Shown one piece after another: positions 26,654-35,841 of a stretch of DNA of 64,000 nucleotides. The stretch spans positions 41,761 through 105,760 of the forward strand of contig CALANV010000017.1 in assembly GCA_937926175.1 (NCBI GenBank), given 5' to 3'. A program made the position numbers and the translations under genes. This DNA is from an uncultured Rhodospirillales bacterium. GTDB lineage: Bacteria > Pseudomonadota > Alphaproteobacteria > CACIAM-22H2. The notes below the pieces were generated by a model. The model was not told where the DNA came from. It searched no databases and was given only the letters and a program-made list of their open reading frames with translations. Numbering within the stretch: the stretch's first letter is position 1; every line of letters starts with the position of its first letter.

Positions 26654-27805
26654 ATGATCCGCAACCGCGTGCTCTTCGTCCTGATCGTCGCGGGTCTGCT
26701 CGCCGGTTTCGGTCTTGCGTTCGTGACGCATGCGCCGAACCGCCTGGTATCCGGTCGACCGGTCGCGTTGATTGCCGCGGCCGACGGGGCGCGGCTGCTC
26801 GCGCTTCTGCCCGGCGTCTTTCTTCTCTTCGGGCCATTCCTGCCGCAGCGGCGTGCGGCGCACGGCGCCATCGCCATCGCGGCGGCGACCTTTCTCGTGG
26901 CGCTCTGCTGGCTCGCGGGGGCGTCGGCGGCAAGCCTCGCCGAAAGCGCGTCGCCGGCGGCGCGAACATCGCTCGGCGCGGCGTTCTGGACGCTCTTCAT
27001 CTGCACCGCTCTGGCGTTGATCGACGCCGCCCGCCGTCTCGGCCTGTCGGCGGCCGCCGGCCTCCTTATCGGTGCGGCCGTTGCAGCCGCGATTGCTCTG
27101 CTCGGCGCTTCGGGCGCGCTCGATCAGCTCTCCATCGTCAGGGAATATGTCAACCGCCGGGACGTGTTCGCGGATGCGGTGATGCGCCACATCGTCATCG
27201 TGCTCGCGGCGCTCGTGCCGTCCCTGATCCTGGGGGTCCCGATCGGGATTCTCGCGCACCGGCGGAAGACGTTCGCCGCAGGCCTCTTCCCGATCCTCAA
27301 CATCGTGCAGACGATTCCGTCGATTGCGCTCTTCGGCATGCTGATCGCGCCGCTCTCGAGCCTCGCCGCGATCTTCCCCGGGCTCGCTGCGCTCGGCGTC
27401 AGCGGCATCGGTCTTGCGCCGGCGGTCATTGCCCTCGTCCTTTACTCGCTCCTGCCGATCGTCCGGAACATGGCCGAAGGCCTTGCCGGCGTCCCGCCCG
27501 CCGCCATCGAGGCGGCGCGCGGCATGGGCATGACCCGGCGTCAGGTGTTCTGGCGCGTCGAGCTGTCGCTCGCGCTGCCGGTGTTCCTGTCCGGCCTGCG
27601 CATCACCGCGGTGCAGGCGGTGGGGCTCGCGGCGGTGGCGGCGCTCATCGGGGCCGGCGGGCTCGGCGCCATCATGTTCCAGGGGCTCTTTGCCTATGCG
27701 CTGGACTTGGCGCTCCTCGGCGCCTTGCCCGTGATTCTGCTCGCGGTCGTGGTCGATGCATTCCTGCGGCTGCTCACGGCGTACGCGGAAAGGCGGCCCG
27801 GATGA
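26654..27805 (+). CDS. yehY: Osmoprotectant ABC transporter permease, YehY type
   Basis: A 383-residue inner-membrane permease. The N-terminal half adds several extra membrane segments before the standard ABC permease domain, as in YehY (about 385 residues). The C-terminal domain carries IVQTIPSIALFGMLIAPL and the ATPase-contact loop EAARGMGMTRRQVFWRVELSLALP. Start 26654 (MIRNRVLF) is a choice; a GTG at 26624 is also possible, and neither has a strong ribosome site. Its stop overlaps the ATPase start by four bases. Confidence 0.92.
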   Translation: MIRNRVLFVLIVAGLLAGFGLAFVTHAPNRLVSGRPVALIAAADGARLLALLPGVFLLFGPFLPQRRAAHGAIAIAAATFLVALCWLAGASAASLAESASPAARTSLGAAFWTLFICTALALIDAARRLGLSAAAGLLIGAAVAAAIALLGASGALDQLSIVREYVNRRDVFADAVMRHIVIVLAALVPSLILGVPIGILAHRRKTFAAGLFPILNIVQTIPSIALFGMLIAPLSSLAAIFPGLAALGVSGIGLAPAVIALVLYSLLPIVRNMAEGLAGVPPAAIEAARGMGMTRRQVFWRVELSLALPVFLSGLRITAVQAVGLAAVAALIGAGGLGAIMFQGLFAYALDLALLGALPVILLAVVVDAFLRLLTAYAERRPG

Positions 27806-28725
27806 TCGAGCTCGACCACCTGTCGAAGCGCTACGGAACCGTGATGGCCGTCGACGACGTCTCGGTGACCATCGGGAAGGGCGAATTCTTCGCCGTCATC
27901 GGACCGTCGGGTTCGGGCAAGTCGACCCTGCTCAGGATGATCAACCGGTTGATCCCGTGGTCGGCCGGTTCGATTCGGATCAATGGCGAGGATATCCGCC
28001 GCTTCAGGCCCGAGGATCTGCGTCGGCGCATGGGCTACGTGATTCAGTCGGTCGGGCTCTTCCCGCACTGGACGGTGGAGCGCAACGTCGGCACGGTCTT
28101 GGAGCTTCTCGGCTGGCCCCGGGCGAAGATCCGCGATCGCGTGACCGAGCTTCTGATACTGCTGAAGCTCGACCCGGACCGGTTTCGCGGCAAATATCCC
28201 CATCAGCTCTCGGGCGGCGAGCAGCAGCGTGTCGGCGTCGCGCGGGCGCTTGCCGCCAGTCCCGACGTCCTCCTCATGGACGAACCCTTCGGCGCGCTCG
28301 ATCCCGTCACCCGCAGCACGCTTCAGACGGAGATCGCGCGCATTCATCGCGAAAGCGGCACGACCATCATCTTCGTGACTCACGACATGGACGAGGCGCT
28401 GAAACTCGCCTCGCGGGTCGCGATTCTGGACCATGGCCGCCTCGTGCAGACGGGGACCCCGCTGGAACTGCTCACCGCGCCTGCGAGCGACTTCGTGCGT
28501 GATTTCGTCGGGCGCGAGGACTACGGAATCAAGCTGCTCTCGGTCGAGGCCGTGGCGAGCCGTCTTCGCGCGGGCGAAGCGGTGCCGGGTGAACCGATCG
28601 CCGCGTCGGCGAGCCTCCGCGAAGCGCTGTCGCGGATGGTCACGCAAGGCACGGATCGGCTCGGCGTCGTCGACTCCGACGGCCGCCCGCTCGGCGCACT
28701 GCACCTTGCGGATCTGGCGCGGTAA
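27802..28725 (+). CDS. yehX: Osmoprotectant ABC transporter ATP-binding protein
   Basis: A 307-residue ABC ATPase of the OpuCA/YehX type. Walker A is GPSGSGKST (34-42), the signature is QLSGGEQQRVGVARAL, Walker B is VLLMDEPFGALD, and the switch histidine follows in FVTHDMDEAL. The C-terminal 60 residues hold a single reduced CBS-like segment (SRMVTQGTDRLGVVDSDG), a possible ionic-strength sensor as known in OpuA. Overlaps both neighbours (ATGA upstream, TAATG downstream). Confidence 0.95.
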   Translation: MIELDHLSKRYGTVMAVDDVSVTIGKGEFFAVIGPSGSGKSTLLRMINRLIPWSAGSIRINGEDIRRFRPEDLRRRMGYVIQSVGLFPHWTVERNVGTVLELLGWPRAKIRDRVTELLILLKLDPDRFRGKYPHQLSGGEQQRVGVARALAASPDVLLMDEPFGALDPVTRSTLQTEIARIHRESGTTIIFVTHDMDEALKLASRVAILDHGRLVQTGTPLELLTAPASDFVRDFVGREDYGIKLLSVEAVASRLRAGEAVPGEPIAASASLREALSRMVTQGTDRLGVVDSDGRPLGALHLADLAR

Positions 28726-29477
28726 TGACGGCGAGGGTTCGCGCGCTCGGACACGATGCGCTCCTGTGGACGGCGCTTGCCTTCGCAGCGCTCGTCCTGT
28801 CCATGGCGGAACTGAAGCCTCTCTTCGCCGCGCTCTTCCCCTGGCTCGATCGTCCGCTCTACGAGCAGGACTCGTTCCTCGATCTCGTGATCGCCCATGT
28901 CGCGCTCGTCGGCGCTTCGAGTATCGCGGCGGTCGTGCTCGGCGTTGGTGCCGGCATCTTCGTCACGCGCCCGGCCGGCGCCGAGTTCCGCGGCATGGCC
29001 GAGACGGTCGCCACCATGGGGCAGACTTTTCCGCCCGTCGCGGTGCTGGCGCTCGCAGTGCCTGTCATCGGCTTCGGGGCCGCGCCGGCGCTGATCGCGC
29101 TCACCGCCTACGGCGTGCTGCCGATACTCCAGAACACGATTGCGGGGCTCTCCGTCGTGCCGGAACCGGTGCGCGAGGCCGCGCGCGGCATCGGGATGAC
29201 GGACGGCGAGATCCTGTACCGCGTCGAATTGCCGCTCGCCGCGCCCGTGATTCTCGCAGGCATCCGCACTTCCGTGATCATCAACGTCGGCACCGCGACG
29301 ATTGCCTCGACGGTCGGCGCGAAGACGCTCGGCTCGCCGATCATCGTCGGCCTCAACGGCGCGAACATCGCGTATGTCCTTCAGGGGGCGGTTCTGGTCG
29401 CCCTCCTCGGGGTCGTGCTCGACCTCGCCTTCGAGCGGCTCGGCAAGAGGCTACGGCGCTGGCAGACGGCTGCGTGA
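28725..29477 (+). CDS. yehW: Osmoprotectant ABC transporter permease, YehW type
   Basis: A 250-residue ABC permease with about six membrane segments and the coupling loop EAARGIGMTDGEILYRVELPLA. The start codon shares one base with the ATPase stop (TAATG). It pairs with the YehY-type permease to form the heterodimeric channel. It ends 50 bases before the convergent SDR gene. Confidence 0.94.
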   Translation: MTARVRALGHDALLWTALAFAALVLSMAELKPLFAALFPWLDRPLYEQDSFLDLVIAHVALVGASSIAAVVLGVGAGIFVTRPAGAEFRGMAETVATMGQTFPPVAVLALAVPVIGFGAAPALIALTAYGVLPILQNTIAGLSVVPEPVREAARGIGMTDGEILYRVELPLAAPVILAGIRTSVIINVGTATIASTVGAKTLGSPIIVGLNGANIAYVLQGAVLVALLGVVLDLAFERLGKRLRRWQTAA

Positions 29478-29527
29478 ACGATCATTCCGGCTCCGTTTGG
29501 CCGGTCAACGCTCACGCGTCGCAAATG

Positions 29528-30292
29528 TCAGTACGTCGCCCGTCCGCCGGAAAGGTCGAACACGGCGCCGGTCGTGAAGGAGTTCTCTTCGCTGACGAGC
29601 CAGGCGATCATGCTCGCCGCTTCGTGAAGCTCCAGAAAGCGCCCCCTCGGTATTTTCGACAGCATGTACTCGATATGCTCGGGTGCCTGCGCCATCGCGC
29701 CGGGCGTTCGGGCGACGGCGGGCGTGACGCAGTTCACCGCGATGTTGAGGTGCGCGACCTCCTTGCCGAGCGACTTGGTCAGCGCAATCACGGCTGCCTT
29801 GGCGGCGCTGTAGGCCGCCGCGTTCGGATTGCCTTCCTTGCCCGCGATGGAGGCGATGTTGACGACCCGTCCGTAATTCTGCGCGATCATGACCGGCAGC
29901 ACGGCGCGGCAGCAGAAGAACGTGCCGTTGACGTCGACGTGAATCACGTCCTGCCACGCGTCGATGGGATAATCGACGAGCTTCGCATTCGGCCCGACGA
30001 TGGCGGCGTTGTTGACCAGGATGTCGATCCGGCCGAACTCGGCCGCGGTCCGGTCCGTGGCGAACTTGACGCTCGTGTAATCCCCGATGTCGACCCGGTA
30101 GGTCCGGACATGCGCGTTGCCGCGCGCCGCCAGCTCCGCCTTTGCCCGTTCCATGCCGTCGGCGTTGATGTCCCATAGGGCGACCTTCGCGCCGGAGGCG
30201 AGCAGCCGCTCGGCGATCGCGAAGCCGATGCCCTGGGCACCCCCGGTGACGACGGCGACCCGGTCCGTGAGATCGATCTTGTTGACCTGCAT
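29528..30292 (-). CDS. Short-chain dehydrogenase/reductase (FabG-like)
   Basis: A 254-residue classical SDR: cofactor motif TGGAQGIG (16-23), LVNNAAIVG, catalytic serine region IASIAGKEG and YSAAK. D41 after the second strand (LWDIN) suggests NAD rather than NADP. The start at 30292 has AAGGGAAAG upstream; a longer frame has no homology. It is the last gene of the Bug-leuCDB-tctBA operon, about 100 bases after tctA, and probably oxidises or reduces a hydroxyacid in that pathway (inference). Confidence 0.92.
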   Translation of the reverse strand: MQVNKIDLTDRVAVVTGGAQGIGFAIAERLLASGAKVALWDINADGMERAKAELAARGNAHVRTYRVDIGDYTSVKFATDRTAAEFGRIDILVNNAAIVGPNAKLVDYPIDAWQDVIHVDVNGTFFCCRAVLPVMIAQNYGRVVNIASIAGKEGNPNAAAYSAAKAAVIALTKSLGKEVAHLNIAVNCVTPAVARTPGAMAQAPEHIEYMLSKIPRGRFLELHEAASMIAWLVSEENSFTTGAVFDLSGGRATY

Positions 30293-30392
30293 GTTCTTTC
30301 CCTTAAGTCCCGCGTGGACGATGGCGGCACGGTCGTCGCTTGCCGACCCGCGGCTCGGCCGCGGCATTCCTCGGGCTTGCGTGAGGCCGGCG

Positions 30393-31901
30393 CTATGACT
30401 CCTGGAACACGGTTTCACGTTTGGCGCGGATCGCCGGCATGATCATGAGGATCAGAAGCCCGAGCGCCATCAGCAGCATCGTGGCCGAGATCGGCCGCGT
30501 GAAGAACACCGTGTAGTCGCCGCGCGAAAGCACCAGGGCGCGCCGCAGGTTTTCCTCCAGCATCGGTCCCAGGATGTAGCCCAGCAGCAGCGGCGCGGGC
30601 TCGCAGCCCAGCTTCAGGAAGATGTAGCCGAGAAAGCCGAACCCGATCGCGACCCACACGTCGAACATGTTATTGTTGGCGCTGAAGGCGCCGATCGCGC
30701 AGCAGAGCAGGATCAACGGATAGAGAATCCGGTAGGGCACGCTCAGCAGCTTCACCCACAGCCCGATCAACGGCAGATTCAGGATGACCAGGATGGCGTT
30801 TCCGACCCACATGCTGGCGATCAGGCCCCAGAACAGCTCCGGGGTCTTGGTCATGATCTGGGGGCCGGGCTGAATGTCGTGGATGATCAGCGCCCCCACC
30901 ATGAGGGCCATCACCGCATTGGACGGGATGCCCAGCGTGAGCATGGGAACGAACGATATCTGGGCGCCGGCATTGTTCGCGGACTCAGGGCCGGCAACGC
31001 CCTCGATCGCGCCCCGGCCGAACCGCGACGGATCCTTGGCAAGCTTTTTCTCCAGGGTATAGGACGCGAACGAGGACAGCGTCGCACCGCCGCCGGGCAG
31101 AATTCCGAGTATCGATCCGACCGCCGTGCCGCGCAGCGCGGCCGGGAACGACTGCTTGAACTCTTGCCAGGTTATCCAGAGCGAGCTGATCCGGTCGGCA
31201 ACGATTCCCGGACCTGCGGTCCGCTCCAGGTTCACGGCGATTTCCGCGAACGCGAACAGGCCCATCGTCATCGCGACGAAGCCGATGCCGTCGATCAGCT
31301 CCGGCCGGTCGAAGGTAAACCTGGTCACGCCGGAGTTGACGTCGGTTCCGACCATCCCGAGAAGCAGCCCGAGGATGGTCATGAGGATCGCTTTGAGGAC
31401 CGATCCGTGCGCGAGCGCGATGGCCGAGATCAGGCCGAGCACCATCAGCGAAAAATACTCGGCGGCGTCGAACTTCAGCGCCAGCTCCGCGAGCGGCGGT
31501 GCGAACGCCGCGATCACCATCGTCGCGATGGTTCCGGCAAGAAAGGATCCGAGTGCCGCGACGCACAGGGCGGCACCCGCCCGTCCCTGCTTGGCCATCT
31601 GGTGACCGTCGAGAACGGTGATGACCGACGACATCTCGCCCGGCAGATTGACGAGGATCGCCGTCGTCGAGCCGCCATAGGATGCCCCGTAGTAGATGCC
31701 CGCGAGCATGATCAGCGCCGTCACCGGCTCGAGCCCGTAGGTGATCGGCAGCAGCATGGCGATCGTCGCGACCGGGCCGAGCCCGGGCAGCACGCCGATG
31801 AGCGTCCCGATCACGCAGCCGACGAACGCATAGAGCAGATTGACGGGCGTGACCGCGATGCTGAAGCCGAGAAGAAGATTGTCGAGCAGTTCCATGGTCA
31901 T
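30393..31901 (-). CDS. tctA: Tripartite tricarboxylate transporter large permease TctA
   Basis: A 502-residue inner-membrane protein with about 11-12 membrane segments. TctA signatures: GTLIGVLPGLGPVATIAM, YYGASYGGSTTAILVNLPG and GGGATLSSFASYTLEKK. Start 31901 forms an ATGA overlap with the tctB stop; the next ATG is at 31895. It works with TctB and the Bug-type periplasmic protein encoded five genes upstream to import a di- or tricarboxylate. Confidence 0.96.
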   Translation of the reverse strand: MTMELLDNLLLGFSIAVTPVNLLYAFVGCVIGTLIGVLPGLGPVATIAMLLPITYGLEPVTALIMLAGIYYGASYGGSTTAILVNLPGEMSSVITVLDGHQMAKQGRAGAALCVAALGSFLAGTIATMVIAAFAPPLAELALKFDAAEYFSLMVLGLISAIALAHGSVLKAILMTILGLLLGMVGTDVNSGVTRFTFDRPELIDGIGFVAMTMGLFAFAEIAVNLERTAGPGIVADRISSLWITWQEFKQSFPAALRGTAVGSILGILPGGGATLSSFASYTLEKKLAKDPSRFGRGAIEGVAGPESANNAGAQISFVPMLTLGIPSNAVMALMVGALIIHDIQPGPQIMTKTPELFWGLIASMWVGNAILVILNLPLIGLWVKLLSVPYRILYPLILLCCAIGAFSANNNMFDVWVAIGFGFLGYIFLKLGCEPAPLLLGYILGPMLEENLRRALVLSRGDYTVFFTRPISATMLLMALGLLILMIMPAIRAKRETVFQES

Positions 31902-32356
31902 CCGCCGAAGAACGGAGGCCACACCGGCAGCGGCAGCCCGAGGGCGTAGACGAACAGTGCCGCCGCGGCCATGCCTTGCACGGCGCCGGCGATCAGCGCC
32001 TCGCGCCAACGGAATTCGGCGCTCGCCGCCGAAGCGACGAAGACGAGCACGAGCGTCGCGACGATCAGCCCGAGCGAGCTCGTCAGCAGGATGAAGAGCG
32101 CCACGCTCGCGAGCAGAATGAACAGCGGACGCCAGTGCCACTCCAGCGGGACGCCGCCTCTTCCGCGCATGCCGAGCAGACTCTGGAAAGCCCCCAGCCC
32201 GACGAGCAGGATGCCGAGGACCCGGGGAAAGTAGCCGGGCCCCATGCGCGACGCCGTGCCGACCGGGTAGGATTGCCCGATGACGAGCGCCGCGATGCCG
32301 AACGCCACGAAGAGCAGTCCGGCATAGAAGTCCCTTGGGTTACGGATCAACTGCAT
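31898..32356 (-). CDS. tctB: Tripartite tricarboxylate transporter small permease TctB
   Basis: A 152-residue protein with four membrane segments and the TctB opening pattern (DFYAGLLFVAFGIAALVIG, YPVGTASRMGPGYFP). GAGGAAAC precedes the start at 32356. Coupled to tctA through a four-base overlap. Confidence 0.94.
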   Translation of the reverse strand: MQLIRNPRDFYAGLLFVAFGIAALVIGQSYPVGTASRMGPGYFPRVLGILLVGLGAFQSLLGMRGRGGVPLEWHWRPLFILLASVALFILLTSSLGLIVATLVLVFVASAASAEFRWREALIAGAVQGMAAAALFVYALGLPLPVWPPFFGG

Positions 32357-32521
32357 GGCGTTTCCTCTTTGCCGTCCGTTGCGGCTTTCGTCGCCGGTGC
32401 CCGGTTCGTCCCGGATGTCCGCTGCTACCGGACGCGGCACGACCCGGGCGGCTGCGGCGAAGTCGCCGGTCGTTCTGCCGTCACGAATTTACGCGCGGCA
32501 TCTTTTCCCGGCATATCCCAC

Positions 32522-33595
32522 TTATGCGCGAGCCAGCGCGGCGACGACGGCATCGCCCATCTCGTCCGTTCCGACCTTCCGCGTTCCCGGCTCGTATATG
32601 TCGGCGGTGCGGAGGCCCTGCGACAGCACGTCGCTCACCGCCTGATGCACCCGGTCGGCCAGATCCGGCCGGTTGAACGAGTAGCGCAGCATCATGGCGG
32701 CCGAGAGGATCGCGGCGAGCGGATTGGCGATGTTCTTGCCGGCGATGTCGGGTGCCGAGCCGTGGACCGGCTCGTACAGTCCCTTGCCGTCGGCGGCGAG
32801 CGAGGCCGAGGGCAGCATGCCGATCGAGCCGGTCAGCATGGCCGCGCAATCCGACAGGATGTCGCCGAAAATGTTGCCGGTGACGATCACGTCGAACTGC
32901 TTCGGCGCGCGCATGAGCATCATGGCGGCGGCGTCGACGAACATGTGACTGAGCTCGACGTCCGGATACTCGGCGCCGACGCGGATGACGACCTCGCGCC
33001 AGAGCTGCATCGCCTCCAGGACGTTCGCCTTGTCCACGGAGCAGACCTTGCGCCGGCGCATGCGGGCGGTGCGGAAGGCGACGTGCGCGATGCGCTCGAC
33101 CTCGCTCTCCGAGTAGACCATCGTGTTGAAGCCTTGGCGCTCGCCCTGCGGCGTCGTGCGAAAGCCGCGGGGCTCGCCGAAATAGGCGTCGCCGGTCAGC
33201 TCCCGCAGGATCAGCAGGTCGAGTCCTTCGACGACCTCCGGCTTGAGCGTCGATGCGCCGATGAGCTCGGAGAACATGAAGACCGGCCGGTAATTCGCGA
33301 ACAGGCCGAGATGCTTGCGCAGCCGCAGCAGGCTCGCGCCCGGCCGCTTGTCGAATTCGATCGCCTCGTCGCCCGGTATGCCGGCCGCGCCGAACAGAAT
33401 CGCGTCGGCCTTGCGCGCGATGTCGAGCGTTGCCGGCGGCAACGGATCGCCCGCCGCTTCCACGCCGGCCTGCCCGATCGGCGCCTCGACGAGTTCGAGC
33501 GTCGCGTGCTTGCCGACGACCGCCTTCAACACCTTGACGGCCTGTTTCGTTACCTCCGGTCCGATTCCGTCCCCGGGCAATACGGCTACTTTCAT
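32522..33595 (-). CDS. leuB: 3-isopropylmalate dehydrogenase family protein
   Basis: A 357-residue beta-decarboxylating dehydrogenase. Substrate-loop LLRLRKHLGLFANYRP, the catalytic CSVDKANVLE, GNIFGDILSDCAAML and the NAD site EPVHGSAPDIAGKNIANP agree with 3-isopropylmalate dehydrogenase. GGAGAAC precedes the start. In leucine synthesis it oxidises and decarboxylates 3-isopropylmalate. Here it lies between leuCD and transporter genes, so it may act on an imported alkylmalate-type acid. The residues seen do not exclude the biosynthetic role. Confidence 0.93.
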   Translation of the reverse strand: MKVAVLPGDGIGPEVTKQAVKVLKAVVGKHATLELVEAPIGQAGVEAAGDPLPPATLDIARKADAILFGAAGIPGDEAIEFDKRPGASLLRLRKHLGLFANYRPVFMFSELIGASTLKPEVVEGLDLLILRELTGDAYFGEPRGFRTTPQGERQGFNTMVYSESEVERIAHVAFRTARMRRRKVCSVDKANVLEAMQLWREVVIRVGAEYPDVELSHMFVDAAAMMLMRAPKQFDVIVTGNIFGDILSDCAAMLTGSIGMLPSASLAADGKGLYEPVHGSAPDIAGKNIANPLAAILSAAMMLRYSFNRPDLADRVHQAVSDVLSQGLRTADIYEPGTRKVGTDEMGDAVVAALARA

Positions 33596-33626
33596 TTCGT
33601 TCTCCGGTTGAAGCGCGTATGTGCGG

Positions 33627-34247
33627 TTAGCGATCGCTGCGCGGGCCCGTCGCCACTTCGCCGGCGTAGCGGCGCTCGAACTCGATGATGCGCTGCATCT
33701 CGGTCAGCGTGTAGTCGAGCTCGTCGAGCCCGTGTATCAGACAGTGTTTCGCGAAGGGATCGATGGTGAAGCTGTGCGTGGTGCCGTCCGGCGTCACCAC
33801 CGTCTGCGTGGCGAGGTCGACTTTCATGCGGCTGCCGGGCCGGGCCGATATCGTCTTCAGCAGGGCAGCGACCGTCGCGTCGGGCAGAACGATCGGCAGC
33901 AGTCCGTTCTTCAGCGCGTTCGAATGGAAGATGTCGCCGAAGGACGGCGCGATCACCGCCCGGAAGCCGTAATCGTAGAGTGCCCACACGGCGTGCTCGC
34001 GCGACGAGCCGCAGCCGAAATTGCGCTCGGCGACGAGGATGCGACCGTGGCGGTAGGGTTCCTGGTTGAGTACGAAGTCCGGCACCTCCGACCCGTCCTT
34101 ACGGAACCGCAGGTCGCGGAACAGGTACGCGCCGAAATCGTCCGATCGCGGCTTCTGCAGGTAACGCGCGGGCAGAATCTGGTCCGTGTCGACATTGGCC
34201 CGCATGATCGGCACGGCGACGGAATCGAGAGGCTCGAACGGCTTCAT
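33627..34247 (-). CDS. leuD: 3-isopropylmalate dehydratase small subunit family
   Basis: A 206-residue aconitase-superfamily swivel domain: PIMRANVDTDQILPARYL, RILVAERNFGCGSSREHA and FGDIFHSNALKNGLLP. Its start overlaps the leuC stop (ATGA), so both subunits are made together. With LeuC it isomerises 2- and 3-isopropylmalate, or in paralogues other malate-type acids. Confidence 0.94.
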   Translation of the reverse strand: MKPFEPLDSVAVPIMRANVDTDQILPARYLQKPRSDDFGAYLFRDLRFRKDGSEVPDFVLNQEPYRHGRILVAERNFGCGSSREHAVWALYDYGFRAVIAPSFGDIFHSNALKNGLLPIVLPDATVAALLKTISARPGSRMKVDLATQTVVTPDGTTHSFTIDPFAKHCLIHGLDELDYTLTEMQRIIEFERRYAGEVATGPRSDR

Positions 34248-35671
34248 GCCGCGCCCTCCATCAGCCGGCGCACGTCCGTCAGCCTGCCGGTCACGGCGGC
34301 GGCCGCCGCCATCATCGGGCTCAGCAGATGCGTGCGCGAGCCGGGCCCCTGACGCCCGACGAAGTTGCGGTTCGTGGTCGAGGCGCACCGCTTGCCCGGC
34401 GCCACGATGTCGCCGTTGGTCCCGAGGCACATCGAGCAGCCGGCGTGCCGCCACTGGAAGCCGGCGTCCTTGAAGATGCGATCGAGTCCTTCCGCCTCCG
34501 CCTGCGCCTTGACCAGGCCGGACCCCGGCACCACCCAGGCCTCGACGCCGGCGGCGACCTTCCGTCCTTTGACGACGGCGGCCGCGCTGCGCAGGTCTTC
34601 GATGCGGCCATTGGTGCACGAACCGATGAACACGTGGTCGATCGGCACCTCCGTCATCGGCATGCCCGGCTTCAGGCCCATATAGGAAAGCGTCCGTGCG
34701 ATCGCATCGCGCCGTTCGGCGTCGGTCACCGTATCGGGATCGGGGACGCGGCCGGTGATCGGGACCACGTCCTCGGGGCTCGTGCCCCACGTGACCATCG
34801 GCGCGATCTCGTCGGCGTTCAGTGTCACCTCGCGGTCGAAGCGCGCGCCGGGATCGGTGGGCAACGTGCGCCAGTACGCCACCGCTTCGTCCCAGTCCCG
34901 TCCGGCAGGGGCGAAGGGGCGGCCGGCGAGATATTCGAACGTGACGTCGTCGGGCGCGATCATGCCGGCGCGGGCGCCGGCTTCGATCGACATGTTGCAC
35001 AGCGTGAGACGGCCTTCCATCGTCAGGCCCGTCACGGCCGAACCCGCGTACTCGATGACGTGTCCGACGGCGCCCGCAGCGCCGATCTTCCCGATGATGC
35101 TGAGGATGATGTCCTTCGCCGACACGCCGGCGCCAAGCCGACCGTCGACCACGATTCGCATCGTCTTCGGCTTGCGCTGCCACAGCGTCTGCGTCGCCAG
35201 GACATGGCTGACTTCGGTGGCGCCGATTCCGAATGCAAGCGCGCCCAGCGCCCCATGCGTGGAGGTGTGGCTGTCGCCGCAGACGATCGTCGTGCCGGGC
35301 CAGCTCAGGCCTTGCTCGGGGCCGACGACGTGCAGGATCCCCTGGCGGGGATCGTCCAGGCCGAAGAAGCGGATCCCCGCGCGGGCCGAATCCTGCATCA
35401 GGGCCTGCGCCATCCGGCGCTTTTCCGGGTCGGCGATGGTGTTCAGGTCCCGGCTGTCGGTCGGGACGTAATGGTCCGGGGTGGCGAAGGTCCGGTGCGG
35501 GGCGCGGGGCGCGATGCCGCGGCGTCGCAGCATCTCGAAAGCGGGCGCCGAGCCGTCCTGGACCAGATGCGTGTCGATGTAGAGAAGGACCTGGCCGTCG
35601 GGGCGTTCCATGATCCGGTGTCGCGACCAGATCTTTTCGAACAGCGTCTGCGGCGCCTTCGTATCACTCAT
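34244..35671 (-). CDS. leuC: 3-isopropylmalate dehydratase large subunit family
   Basis: A 475-residue aconitase-family protein. The cysteines for the 4Fe-4S cluster are in FIGSCTNGRIEDL and GCSMCLGTNGD; TIVCGDSHTSTHGALGALA and TMEGRLTLCNMSIEAGAR are family signatures. The start at 35671 (MSDTKAPQTLFEKIW) is the family start. It follows a Bug-type binding-protein gene after a 170-base spacer with a hairpin, and precedes leuD and leuB. Confidence 0.95.
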   Translation of the reverse strand: MSDTKAPQTLFEKIWSRHRIMERPDGQVLLYIDTHLVQDGSAPAFEMLRRRGIAPRAPHRTFATPDHYVPTDSRDLNTIADPEKRRMAQALMQDSARAGIRFFGLDDPRQGILHVVGPEQGLSWPGTTIVCGDSHTSTHGALGALAFGIGATEVSHVLATQTLWQRKPKTMRIVVDGRLGAGVSAKDIILSIIGKIGAAGAVGHVIEYAGSAVTGLTMEGRLTLCNMSIEAGARAGMIAPDDVTFEYLAGRPFAPAGRDWDEAVAYWRTLPTDPGARFDREVTLNADEIAPMVTWGTSPEDVVPITGRVPDPDTVTDAERRDAIARTLSYMGLKPGMPMTEVPIDHVFIGSCTNGRIEDLRSAAAVVKGRKVAAGVEAWVVPGSGLVKAQAEAEGLDRIFKDAGFQWRHAGCSMCLGTNGDIVAPGKRCASTTNRNFVGRQGPGSRTHLLSPMMAAAAAVTGRLTDVRRLMEGAA

Positions 35672-35795
35672 CGTCTGCCAATCCAGTTCTCGCCCGATCT
35701 GCACGCCGCCGGATGCACCGCCGTGTGCCGACGCCCGTCTTTCCGCTTGCTTGGAAAACTCGTTTCGAGCCCGTTACGAGGGAGTGCGGCCAGGC

Positions 35796-35824
35796 GGGCA
35801 CGGCCGGTTGCGTCGGCCGCGCCC
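35796..35824 (-). terminator. Hairpin between the Bug binding-protein gene and leuC
   Basis: Arms GGGCACGGCCG and CGGCCGCGCCC pair over 11 positions with one mismatch and a 7-base loop. It begins 18 bases after the binding-protein stop. There is no T tract. As in both TRAP operons, it separates the binding-protein message from the rest of the operon. Confidence 0.6.
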
Positions 35825-35841
35825 ACCTGATCCAACACCGG

